Source: Chloroflexota bacterium | GTDB lineage: Bacteria; Chloroflexota; Chloroflexia; Thermomicrobiales; JADLAZ01 | Assembly: GCA_020849725.1 (NCBI GenBank) | Contig: JADLAZ010000031.1 | Location: forward strand, 1 to 10,242 | Direction of reading: 5' to 3' | Length of the DNA stretch: 10,242 bases | In this document: in pieces, positions 1 through 8,273 of the stretch | How positions within the stretch are numbered: position 1 is the stretch's first letter | Layout: each line of letters starts with the position of its first letter | Position numbers and translations under genes: made by a program | The notes under the pieces: generated by a model | Database searches by the model: none | What the model was told of the DNA's origin: nothing | The model's input: only the letters and a program-made list of their open reading frames with translations

Positions 1-226
1 TATACGTTGCGGCGCTCCGCCAGGTACGCACGAAGACCTCCTGGGTCACTTCTTCGGCGGTGCTCTGGTCGCGGGTGATCCGGGCGGCCAGGGAGAAAAC
101 GGCTTTGGCGTAGCGGTCGTACAGCACTGACAGCGCGTCGTCGTCGCCGGCGGCCAGCGCCTCGACCAACTGCTCGTCTGAGAGCTTCGACCGGTCCGAC
201 TGACCCGACTGATCCAATCGATCCAT
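1..226 (-). CDS. ECF-type RNA polymerase sigma factor, N-terminal part (partial)
   Basis: The minus strand from the ATG at 226-224 encodes 75 residues before the window edge. The protein has a polar start, then DEQLVEALAAGDDDAL (about 17-32) and a sigma-70 region 2 pattern: YDRYAKAVFSLAARITRD (36-53), then AEEVTQEVFVRTWR (57-70). In this family region 2 binds the core polymerase clamp and melts the -10 element. The AEEVTQEVF stretch matches the core-binding helix of extracytoplasmic-function sigma factors of the SigK/RpoE type. Region 4 and the stop lie outside the window, so the subgroup and any anti-sigma partner cannot be seen. Before the ATG there is only a weak purine stretch (ccggg), so the exact start is less certain than the family. 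The gene is divergent from the methyltransferase gene at 447. Confidence 0.9.
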   Translation of the reverse strand, partial: MDRLDQSGQSDRSKLSDEQLVEALAAGDDDALSVLYDRYAKAVFSLAARITRDQSTAEEVTQEVFVRTWRSAATY

Positions 227-390
227 CCCGGCGTCCCGACGTGGCTCGCTAGGATGAGCGTTGCTCTCGCTCTCCCTTACGCTGACCACGCCCCTCTAGA
301 TGTCCGCGGTTAGAGCCAGTAGCCAGCGGGCTGCTCACCACGAGCGATCGCACTAGCCTGGCCCGGCAGACCATGGACCGCAGCCCAGCG

Positions 391-397
391 TATCATA
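391..397. promoter_or_regulatory. Overlapping -10-like elements in the 227-446 divergent spacer
   Basis: The 220-base gap between the sigma-factor start (226) and the methyltransferase start (447) holds no gene. Its one A/T-rich island has TATCAT at 391-396 on the plus strand and, shifted by one base, TATGAT at 397-392 on the minus strand. Each matches the -10 consensus at five of six positions. On the plus strand it would give a leader of about 45 bases before 447; on the minus strand about 160 bases before 226. Neither strand shows a convincing -35 at 16-18 bases, so this is a candidate only. Confidence 0.3.
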
Positions 398-446
398 CTC
401 AGAACGCCCGCGGGGTCGGGTTTGTTGCAGCCGCACAGGGGTCATC

Positions 447-968
447 ATGGGGCACGATCGATCATCCGACACCCGGTTGGCCCGCCGGTGGACCGGCTGG
501 CGTGCCTGGGAGGGCCGCCGTGGCGAGACCTGGGTGGTGGCGCAGGTGCTGCTCATTGCCGTCTACCTGATCGTGCCGCGCTGGAGAGCGGCCTGGCCGG
601 ACCTGCTGCGGCCAGCGGCCCTGGCGATTGGCGGCGTGTTGAGCCTGTCCGGGCTGGGCCTGTTCACGACTGGCGCCCTGGCCCTGGGCCGGAACCTGAC
701 GCCGCTGCCGCACCCGAAGGCAGCGACGGTGCTCGTCGAGCGCGGGCCGTACCGGCTCGTTCGCCATCCCATCTACGGTGGCTTGTGCCTGCTGGCCGTC
801 GGCCTGGCGCTGGCGACGGCGCACGCCGGGCGCCTGACGGTGGCAGCTGCCGCGCTCGCTTTCTTCGCGGCCAAGGCACGCCGGGAAGAGACCTGGCTGC
901 GCCATCGGTTCGCTGGCTATGACGCCTATGCGCACCGGACGCGCCGACTGATCCCATGGCTCTACTGA
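447..968 (+). CDS. ICMT/PEMT-type integral membrane methyltransferase family protein
   Basis: A 173-residue membrane protein of the isoprenylcysteine carboxyl methyltransferase / phospholipid methyltransferase superfamily. Hydrophobic segments lie at about 29-45, 54-80, 112-126 and 130-142. The family signature is the SAM-binding stretch VERGPYRLVRHPIYGG (97-112), followed by EE (147-148) and the tail FAGYDAYAHRTRRLIPWLY (155-173). These are the hallmark RHPxY and EExL...Y..Y..r..r..P elements. Bacterial members methylate small lipophilic or phenolic compounds or lipids at the membrane. The substrate cannot be read from sequence, and true prenyl-cysteine substrates are unlikely in bacteria. 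The ATG at 447 has an AGGGG Shine-Dalgarno at 437-441. The Nudix gene follows 34 bases after the stop, suggesting co-transcription. Confidence 0.88.
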   Translation: MGHDRSSDTRLARRWTGWRAWEGRRGETWVVAQVLLIAVYLIVPRWRAAWPDLLRPAALAIGGVLSLSGLGLFTTGALALGRNLTPLPHPKAATVLVERGPYRLVRHPIYGGLCLLAVGLALATAHAGRLTVAAAALAFFAAKARREETWLRHRFAGYDAYAHRTRRLIPWLY

Positions 969-1002
969 CAACCAATGCGGCGCCGGCCGCGGGAGCGCAG
1001 CC

Positions 1003-1551
1003 ATGGTGATGCCCGTTCCGACTGGTCGCGAGCGCCCCGCTGCCGTCCTGATCCTCCTCTATGACGTCGACGGCGAGCCAGTGACGCTGCTGACGCGGCG
1101 CAGCCAGCACGTGCGTGGCCACCGCGGCGAGATCTCGCTCCCTGGCGGCGCGCCAGAGCCGGACGACGAGTCGCTGCTGGCGACGGCGCTGCGCGAGTGC
1201 TGGGAGGAGATCGGCGTGCCACCAGCGGCCGTGACCGCGCTGGGCCAGTTGGAGCCGGTGCTCACGGTCGTGACGAACTTCGCGATCACTCCCTTCGTCG
1301 CGCGCCTGCACCAGATGGACTTTTCGCCCAACCCGCGCGAGGTGGCGGAGTTGATCGAGTTGCCGCTGCGCCGGCTGGTCGAACCAGGCGCCCTGCGCGA
1401 GGAGCTGTGGGAGCGCGACGGCGTGCCGCGCACCATCCTCTTCTACAGCTACGGGCAACATGTCATCTGGGGCGCTACTGCGCGGATCTTGCACCAGTTC
1501 GTCGCATCGCCACTCTGGCCGCTGGCGCCACCGGCTGACGCGGCGGGCTAG
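1003..1551 (+). CDS. Nudix hydrolase, CoA-pyrophosphatase (NudL/YeaB) type
   Basis: A 182-residue Nudix protein. LLTRRSQHVRGHRGEISLPG (29-48) fits the UPF0035/NuCoA motif that marks CoA diphosphatases, with R for T and L for F at two positions. Next comes the Nudix box core TALRECWEEIGV (61-72); R64, E65, E68 and E69 are the metal-binding glutamates and their conserved arginine. As in other CoA-type members, the first half of the box departs from the GX5E consensus. The expected reaction is Mg/Mn-dependent cleavage of CoA, acyl-CoA or oxidised CoA into 3',5'-ADP and 4'-phosphopantetheine; this is inferred from the family motif. The ATG at 1003 has GGGAG at 991-995, seven bases upstream. GTG 1006 and ATG 1009 are near alternatives. 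It is the second gene of a probable operon and ends in a four-base overlap with the convergent PP2C gene. Confidence 0.92.
   Translation: MVMPVPTGRERPAAVLILLYDVDGEPVTLLTRRSQHVRGHRGEISLPGGAPEPDDESLLATALRECWEEIGVPPAAVTALGQLEPVLTVVTNFAITPFVARLHQMDFSPNPREVAELIELPLRRLVEPGALREELWERDGVPRTILFYSYGQHVIWGATARILHQFVASPLWPLAPPADAAG
1548..1551. other. CTAG shared by the stop codons of two convergent genes
   Basis: The self-complementary tetramer CTAG gives TAG at 1549-1551 for the Nudix gene on the plus strand and TAG at 1550-1548 for the PP2C gene on the minus strand. There is no spacer between the two genes, so no classical terminator fits between them. Confidence 0.9.
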
Positions 1552-2465
1552 AAGCTCAGCACGCCTGACATCACCAGCGCCACCAGCGCCACCAGCGCCA
1601 GCACGATGACGACGGCAGCGGCGATCACGTAGCGCACCACGCCGCCGACACCGGCCGGCTCGTGACGCGGCAGCGGCGCGGTGTCGAACAGGTCGTGGCC
1701 GGCAGCCAGCGCGACCGCACTGGCGCGGGCGTAGTAGACGACGACGGCGCTGGCGTTGTCGTTGCTCGCCCGCTCGCGCGCCAGACTGACCAGCCGCGCC
1801 GCCGCCGCCGCCGGGTCGTCGTCCTGCGCCATGGCTGCCAGCTCATCATCGGCGACGGCGTGGTACAGGCCGTCAGAGGCCAGCACGATGCCGTCTCTGG
1901 GCAGCAGCGGCACCTCGAAGATGTCGACATCGAGCCGGGGCTGGTTGCCCAGCGCCCGCGTGATGACGTTGCGATTGCGGCTGGTGCGCGCCTCCTCAGG
2001 CGTCAGGTGGCCCGCCTGCACCTGCTCAGCAACGACGGAGTGATCGCGCGTCACTTGCTGGGCCTTGCCGGCGCGCACGATGTAGGCACGGCTGTCGCCG
2101 ACGTTCGCCACGGTCAGCAGATTGCCCCGCACGATGCCGGCCACCAGCGTCGTGCCCATCATCTGCTCGACGCCGTTGGCCGCACCACCCGCATACAGCC
2201 GCTCGTTCGCCGCCCGAAAGCCCTGTTTCAGCGCCAGTGCCAGGTCGGTCGCCGGCTCAGCATAGAACCGGTCGAACAGCACCCGCAGCGCCTCGGCGCT
2301 GGCGATCTCGCCCCGGCTGTGCCCCCCCATGCCGTCGGCCAGCGCGAACAGCCGGCCGTTCGTCTGCAGCCGTGGCGCGCGCTCGTCCCAGGTCGCGACG
2401 GCATCCTCGTTCTGCTCGCGCACGACGCCGGTATCGCTCGACGAGCCGGCCACCACATCGGCCAT
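1548..2465 (-). CDS. PP2C-family protein serine/threonine phosphatase, membrane-anchored
   Basis: A 305-residue phosphatase that removes phosphate from Ser/Thr residues of proteins, normally set by an Hanks-type kinase. It has the bacterial PP2C motifs in order: NED (19-21), DGMGGH (44-49), GTT (104-106), VGDSRAYI (122-129), TRDHS (139-143), ASDGL (196-200) and SNDNAS (234-239). The metal-binding aspartates in NED, DGMGG, SDG and NDN are all present. A single transmembrane helix lies near the C-terminus (about 279-301), with the catalytic domain expected in the cytoplasm, as in PstP/PrpC-like enzymes. The start was set at ATG 2465, with GGAGAGG at 2483-2477 eleven bases upstream. An in-frame GTG at 2528 would add 21 atypical residues and lies upstream of the candidate -10 at 2524-2519. 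No kinase or FHA gene is visible nearby. Confidence 0.94.
   Translation of the reverse strand: MADVVAGSSSDTGVVREQNEDAVATWDERAPRLQTNGRLFALADGMGGHSRGEIASAEALRVLFDRFYAEPATDLALALKQGFRAANERLYAGGAANGVEQMMGTTLVAGIVRGNLLTVANVGDSRAYIVRAGKAQQVTRDHSVVAEQVQAGHLTPEEARTSRNRNVITRALGNQPRLDVDIFEVPLLPRDGIVLASDGLYHAVADDELAAMAQDDDPAAAAARLVSLARERASNDNASAVVVYYARASAVALAAGHDLFDTAPLPRHEPAGVGGVVRYVIAAAVVIVLALVALVALVMSGVLSF
1572..1598 (-). repeat. Three perfect 9-bp tandem units in the PP2C transmembrane segment
   Basis: CACCAGCGC occurs three times in a row (1572-1580, 1581-1589, 1590-1598). On the coding strand this gives the repeated Ala-Leu-Val run of the membrane helix. It keeps the frame and may be prone to 9-bp slippage that would lengthen or shorten the helix by three residues. 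Confidence 0.9.
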
Positions 2466-2518
2466 GACCGCTGTGTCCTCTCCACGCTGCGCGCGAGTGC
2501 TGCCCGCGCCGTCATGGA

Positions 2519-2547
2519 AGCGTAGCACACGGTCGGGACCGGCTCAA
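2519..2547 (-). promoter_or_regulatory. Candidate sigma-70-type promoter for the PP2C gene
   Basis: Reading the minus strand, TTGAGC (2547-2542) is followed by exactly 17 bases and TACGCT (2524-2519), with a TGC just before the -10 (extended -10 form). The expected transcript start near 2512 leaves a leader of about 47 bases before ATG 2465. The -35 overlaps the stop codon of the upstream FAD gene, so PP2C may be transcribed separately from the genes before it. The -10 is only three of six. Confidence 0.4.
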
Positions 2548-3833
2548 CGCGCGCCGGCCTGGTCGCCGCGCTCGGCCAGGAAGCGGTCGAGCCGGTTGGC
2601 AAGCTCGATCGAGTAGCTTTGCCCCCGATCCTGCGGGTAGACCTGGAACATACTAGCGAGATAGAGACCAGGAACCGGAGTCTCGAAGGGTGGGATGTGC
2701 TCGTGGTAGTCGACGGTGACGATCGGCTGCGCGTACGGCGCGGCGAAGCTCCACGCCTCCCTGACCCAGGTTCGGTCGAAGTCCGAACGGATCCGGGTTA
2801 GGTGCGGCACGAACTGCGCGACCACCTCTTCAGTCGGCATCGCGAGCAATGGGTCGTCCATCGGACGGTAGTTGCCGAGATACACCAACCGGCGGCCATC
2901 ATAGTCGGCCGGCGGCATGTAGTTCGTGTGCTCCACCAGAGCCATGAACGGGTAGCCGGGGTCGTTCACGTTCATCCAGTAGCTGTCGGTAAGTTGCTGG
3001 TCCAGGCTAAGAATCAGGCAGTGCGCGCCATAGGCGCGGCCCCAGTCGTATTGGGCGCGGTAGTCAGCCGGCAGTGCTGGCGTGAGCTGGCAGGTCAGCC
3101 GCGTTGGCAGGGTCGAGATGACGCGATCGAAGCGCAGCACGCCGGCGCTGGTGCGCACCGCCAGCCCTTGCTCGTCACGGCCGATCTCCTCGACGGTGAC
3201 GCCCAGGCGCACTGCGCCGCCGAGTGCCGCAATGCGCTCGACAAGCCGCTCGTAGAGCAACTGGAAGCCGCCGCGCAGGTAGCCCAGGCTGGACGAGCGA
3301 CACGTGACACGCGCCCAGAACCAGGGCAGGGCGATCTCCTCCGCCAGTGGCCCGAACTTGCCCGTCAGGAGTGGCCCCCAGACGATGCGATAGGCCTCGG
3401 CGCCCATCCAGCGCCGCAGCCAGGGCGCCGCCCGCTGTCCCTCCAGGCGGCGATAGTTGCGCTCAGCCTTCAGGTAGGCCAGGACGGCGCCCATGCGCAG
3501 ACGGTCGACGAGCGGCAGCGGCGTGAAGCGCAGCAGCGACGTGGCCGAGTCGAGCTGGTAGGTCCGACCGTCCCACAGCGTCACCGTCTTGGGACGCGGC
3601 CAAACGAGCCGGTCGCCTAGCCCGACCTCGGCGATCAGGTGCTGGGCGTCGACATCGGAGCGAAACAGGTGATGGTAGAACTTGTCCAACCAGGCGTCGT
3701 CGATGCGGAAGCCGGCTGCCAGGCCACCTGCCTCTGAACCGCGCTCGATGACCGTCACCTGGTGGCCACGCTGGGCCAGCCGCAGCGCCGCGGTCAGACC
3801 GAGAGCACCGCCGCCTAGAACTCCATAGTGCAC
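2544..3833 (-). CDS. NAD(P)/FAD-dependent oxidoreductase, amine-oxidase/protoporphyrinogen-oxidase-like
   Basis: A 429-residue flavoprotein. Its N-terminus is a Rossmann FAD-binding fold: GVLGGGALGLTAALRLAQRG (4-23) with GxGxxG at 7-12, an acidic E30 ending strand two for the FAD ribose, and GG at 36-37. The C-terminal FAD motif PVPGLYLASMFQVYPQDRGQ (386-405) is typical of the flavin amine oxidase / HemY / UDP-galactopyranose-mutase superfamily. DKFYHHLFRSD (50-60) is a conserved-looking block of uncertain role. Such proteins are often labelled protoporphyrinogen oxidase, but no haem gene is here and close relatives often sit in polysaccharide loci, so the substrate is unknown. The start is GTG 3833: an in-frame TAG lies three codons upstream, so no earlier start is possible, and a GGGGG run lies nine bases before it. 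It sits between hppA and PP2C in the same direction. Confidence 0.85.
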   Translation of the reverse strand: MHYGVLGGGALGLTAALRLAQRGHQVTVIERGSEAGGLAAGFRIDDAWLDKFYHHLFRSDVDAQHLIAEVGLGDRLVWPRPKTVTLWDGRTYQLDSATSLLRFTPLPLVDRLRMGAVLAYLKAERNYRRLEGQRAAPWLRRWMGAEAYRIVWGPLLTGKFGPLAEEIALPWFWARVTCRSSSLGYLRGGFQLLYERLVERIAALGGAVRLGVTVEEIGRDEQGLAVRTSAGVLRFDRVISTLPTRLTCQLTPALPADYRAQYDWGRAYGAHCLILSLDQQLTDSYWMNVNDPGYPFMALVEHTNYMPPADYDGRRLVYLGNYRPMDDPLLAMPTEEVVAQFVPHLTRIRSDFDRTWVREAWSFAAPYAQPIVTVDYHEHIPPFETPVPGLYLASMFQVYPQDRGQSYSIELANRLDRFLAERGDQAGAR

Positions 3834-3868
3834 GTCTGTCTACCCCCGATCCATGGCCCACGCACCAG

Positions 3869-3899
3869 CCAGGGCGAGGTGATCGACGCCTCGCCCTGG
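3869..3899 (-). terminator. Strong hairpin after hppA, probable terminator
   Basis: CCAGGGCGAGG at 3869-3879 pairs perfectly with CCTCGCCCTGG at 3889-3899, giving an 11-bp GC-rich stem with a 9-base loop. It lies 40 bases past the hppA stop and 36 bases before the FAD gene start. No T-run follows on either strand, so it is not a classical intrinsic terminator. It could end or protect the hppA transcript, or be a 5'-leader hairpin of the FAD gene. Confidence 0.55.
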
Positions 3900-3938
3900 T
3901 ACTCTACCGCGTCGGCCGGGATGGGCCGAGACTTGAGC

Positions 3939-6089
<2,151 letters not shown>

Positions 6090-6205
6090 GATTCCCTCCT
6101 CCGTTGTGCCTCGTCGCCGCCCTGCCCGGCCGGCTACCATCGTGATACGACAAGCCTGCGTCACCAAGTCGACCGCCCCACAGGCAGACCGACGAACGGC
6201 GTTGC

Positions 6206-6214
6206 AGTGTACCA
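6206..6214 (-). promoter_or_regulatory. Candidate extended -10 element for hppA
   Basis: On the minus strand TGG (6214-6212) precedes TACACT (6211-6206), an extended -10 form with four of six consensus bases. It would start transcription near 6199 and give a leader of about 110 bases before GTG 6089. No good -35 is seen at 16-18 bases, so support is modest. Confidence 0.3.
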
Positions 6215-6279
6215 CGGCGGGCAGAGGCGGGGCAGTAACCCTGATGGTCGCTGCACTGCGACACACTCACGTACCACAA

Positions 6280-6326
6280 CGCGCGGCCCGCGCGCCGCTC
6301 TCAGGTCGATGTGAGACCGCGCTCAC
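6280..6326. repeat. Two small palindromes in the hppA/fusion-gene divergent spacer
   Basis: The 294-base spacer 6090-6383 holds no gene. Besides the hppA -10 candidate it has CGCGCGGCCCGCGCG at 6280-6294, a palindrome centred on one base (hairpin of 6 bp with a 3-base loop), and GTGAG-N6-CTCAC at 6311-6326. Both lie between the two divergent starts, where an operator could act. No convincing plus-strand promoter for the 6384 gene was found. The function of either palindrome is unknown, and GC-rich DNA gives such palindromes by chance. Confidence 0.4.
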
Positions 6327-6383
6327 GAGCGTTGGCCCGAGCGTCGCGGCACACTGCATCGACCGGAAACGAGGCCCGCTCCC

Positions 6384-8273
6384 GTGCCTGACTACATAGA
6401 CTACCTGCGCCTGGCCGAGGCGACGGCCCGCCCCGCCGGCGACCTTCTCCGCGCCGAATTCTTGCGGCCCGGTGGGCCGCGCGGCGACGGCGGCCACGCC
6501 GAGGTCGACTCGGTCGCCGAGTGGCTCATCCGCGAGCGGTTGCTGGCGGCAACACCGGGTTGGGGCTACCTCGGCGAAGAGACCGGGTTCGTGCCACGCT
6601 CGGCCGGCGAGCCTCACCTCTGGTCGGTTGACCCGAACGACGGCACCCGCTCCTACCTGCGCGGTGAGCGCGGCAGCGCTGTGTCGATCGCTCTGCTGCG
6701 CGACGGACTGCCGGTGCTGGGTGTCGTCTACGCCTTCGCCGCGCCCGACAACGCCGGCGATCTGCTCGCCTGGGCCGAGGGCTGCGGGCCACTGCGCCGC
6801 AATGGCCGTCCGGTCGAGCGGCCATCGTGGGCCACCACTCTCGACGACGCGACGATCGTCATCATCAGTCAGGCTGCCGATATCGCCCCGGCCGCCAATC
6901 TCGCCACCGTCGCGCCGGGCCGCTATCGTCCCGAGCCAAGCATCGCCTACCGGCTCGCGCTGGTGGCCGCTGGCGAGGCCGAGGTCGCCGTTACCGTCAA
7001 TGTGCCGGTCGGCTGGGACGTGGCGGGCGGCCATGCGCTCCTGCGCGCGGTCGGTGGCACGCTGGTGGAGGCCGATGGCACACCGACGCGCCACACGGCC
7101 GACGGCGACCGACCGGGCGGATACTGCTTTGGTGGCGCGCCGGCGCTGGTGGCAGAGGTGGCGCGCCGCTACCGAGGCGGTGTGCCGGCACGGGAGGTGT
7201 CGCCCCGTGAGCCATATGCGCCGGTGCGGGCCACGCGCGGTGCAGCACTCGCCGATGACGGAGTGCTGCACCGAGCGCAGGGGTGCCTGCTGGGGCAACT
7301 CACCGGCGATGCACTTGGCAGTCTGGTCGAATTCAAGAGTGCGGCCGAGATCGCCCGGCTCTATGCCGACGGCCCCCGGACGATTGGACCCAGTCCGGTG
7401 TGGGGCACGCTGGCCGGCCAGCCGACCGACGACTCCGAGCTGGCGCTGCTGCTGGCGCGAGTGCTGCTGATGGAAGACGGCTTCGATGCCGAGACGGTAG
7501 CCGCCGCTTACGTCTTCTGGCACGAGTCGACACCGTTCGACGAGGGCGCCACCACGGCGCAGGCGCTGAGCGCGTTGACCCAGGCGCGGCACGCCGGCCA
7601 GTCGCTCGTGGCGGCGGCGGCGGCAGGCGCCAACCAGGCGAGTCAGGCCAACGGCGCGCTCATGCGGCAAAGCCCGCTGGCAATCTGGGGGCACACGCTC
7701 CCAGCCGACGAACTGGCCACCGCCCTTGATGCCGATACCCGGCTCACCCACCCTAACCGCGTCTGCCGCGATGCGTCGGCCGCCTTCGGCGTGGCGCTGG
7801 CCGCAGTCGTCCGCGAAGGCCACGACGCCCGCGCGGCCTACCAGACAGCGGTGGCCTGGGACGCGGCCCACGGCGCCAGCCCGAGCGTGACCGCAGCACT
7901 GGCAGCCGCCGCGCGTGCGATGCCGGATTTCGGACCGTCCAGCGGCCACGTCATCATCGCCCTGCAGAATGCGTTCTACCAGGCCCTGCACGCGCCGTCG
8001 TTCGAGGAGGGCGTCGTCGCCACCGTACGCGGCGGCGGCGATACCGACACCAACGCCGCCATTGCCGGTGCGCTGCTCGGGACGCTGCATGGCGTGGCAG
8101 CGATTCCATGGGCGTGGCGATCGGCCGTCCTGACCTGCCGGCCGCACGCCAGCCGCGCTCGGGGGCGGCTGGCCCGACCGATGGCTGTTTGGCCTATCGA
8201 CGCGCTGATCCTGGCCGAGCGACTGGCGTGGCAGGGCGCGCGACGGGCAACCCATCCCGCGCCATCCCGCTAG
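6384..8273 (+). CDS. Fusion of inositol-monophosphatase/CysQ-type phosphatase and ADP-ribosylglycohydrolase
   Basis: One unbroken frame of 629 residues with two enzyme domains. Residues 1 to about 265 are an inositol monophosphatase-like domain: LGEET (63-67), VDPNDGT (82-88; DP[IL]DGT in most relatives), GSAVSIALLRDGLPVLGVVY (97-116) and WDVAGG (211-216). These carry the metal-binding Glu/Asp residues. Relatives remove phosphate from inositol phosphate, 3'-phosphoadenosine nucleotides or fructose-1,6-bisphosphate. After a linker, about 287-590 is an ADP-ribosylglycohydrolase (DraG/ARH): GCLLGQLTGDALG (300-312), QPTDDSEL (346-353), NGALMRQSPLAIWG (423-436), LTHPNRVC (454-461) and RGGGDTDTNAAIAGALLG (549-566), with metal ligands D349, D350, D553 and D555 present. 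ARH enzymes hydrolyse ADP-ribose links on proteins or small molecules. Both halves look active; the natural substrate is unknown. The start is GTG 6384 with CGAGG at 6370-6374. It shares a four-base overlap with the convergent LCP gene. Confidence 0.93.
   Translation: MPDYIDYLRLAEATARPAGDLLRAEFLRPGGPRGDGGHAEVDSVAEWLIRERLLAATPGWGYLGEETGFVPRSAGEPHLWSVDPNDGTRSYLRGERGSAVSIALLRDGLPVLGVVYAFAAPDNAGDLLAWAEGCGPLRRNGRPVERPSWATTLDDATIVIISQAADIAPAANLATVAPGRYRPEPSIAYRLALVAAGEAEVAVTVNVPVGWDVAGGHALLRAVGGTLVEADGTPTRHTADGDRPGGYCFGGAPALVAEVARRYRGGVPAREVSPREPYAPVRATRGAALADDGVLHRAQGCLLGQLTGDALGSLVEFKSAAEIARLYADGPRTIGPSPVWGTLAGQPTDDSELALLLARVLLMEDGFDAETVAAAYVFWHESTPFDEGATTAQALSALTQARHAGQSLVAAAAAGANQASQANGALMRQSPLAIWGHTLPADELATALDADTRLTHPNRVCRDASAAFGVALAAVVREGHDARAAYQTAVAWDAAHGASPSVTAALAAAARAMPDFGPSSGHVIIALQNAFYQALHAPSFEEGVVATVRGGGDTDTNAAIAGALLGTLHGVAAIPWAWRSAVLTCRPHASRARGRLARPMAVWPIDALILAERLAWQGARRATHPAPSR
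8270..8273. other. Second CTAG shared by two convergent stop codons
   Basis: CTAG supplies TAG at 8271-8273 for the fusion gene (plus) and TAG at 8272-8270 for the LCP gene (minus), the same arrangement as at 1548-1551. There is no spacer or hairpin between the genes. Confidence 0.9.

Noticed and set aside
2466..2528. Upstream GTG start for PP2C at 2528
   Set aside because: It lacks a ribosome binding site, adds atypical residues, and lies upstream of the candidate -10 element.
6310..6327. CRP/FNR-type site in the hppA spacer
   Set aside because: GTGA and TCAC are eight bases apart rather than six, and the outer bases do not match.
6267..8255. Long open frame on the minus strand opposite the IMPase-ARH fusion
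   Set aside because: It has low-complexity Arg/Gly/His-rich translation and no motif, while the plus strand carries two clear enzyme families.
6384..8273. Frameshift or assembly join creating the two-domain fusion
   Set aside because: The frame is open throughout, the codon style is even across the linker, and both domains are complete; still worth a check against orthologues.
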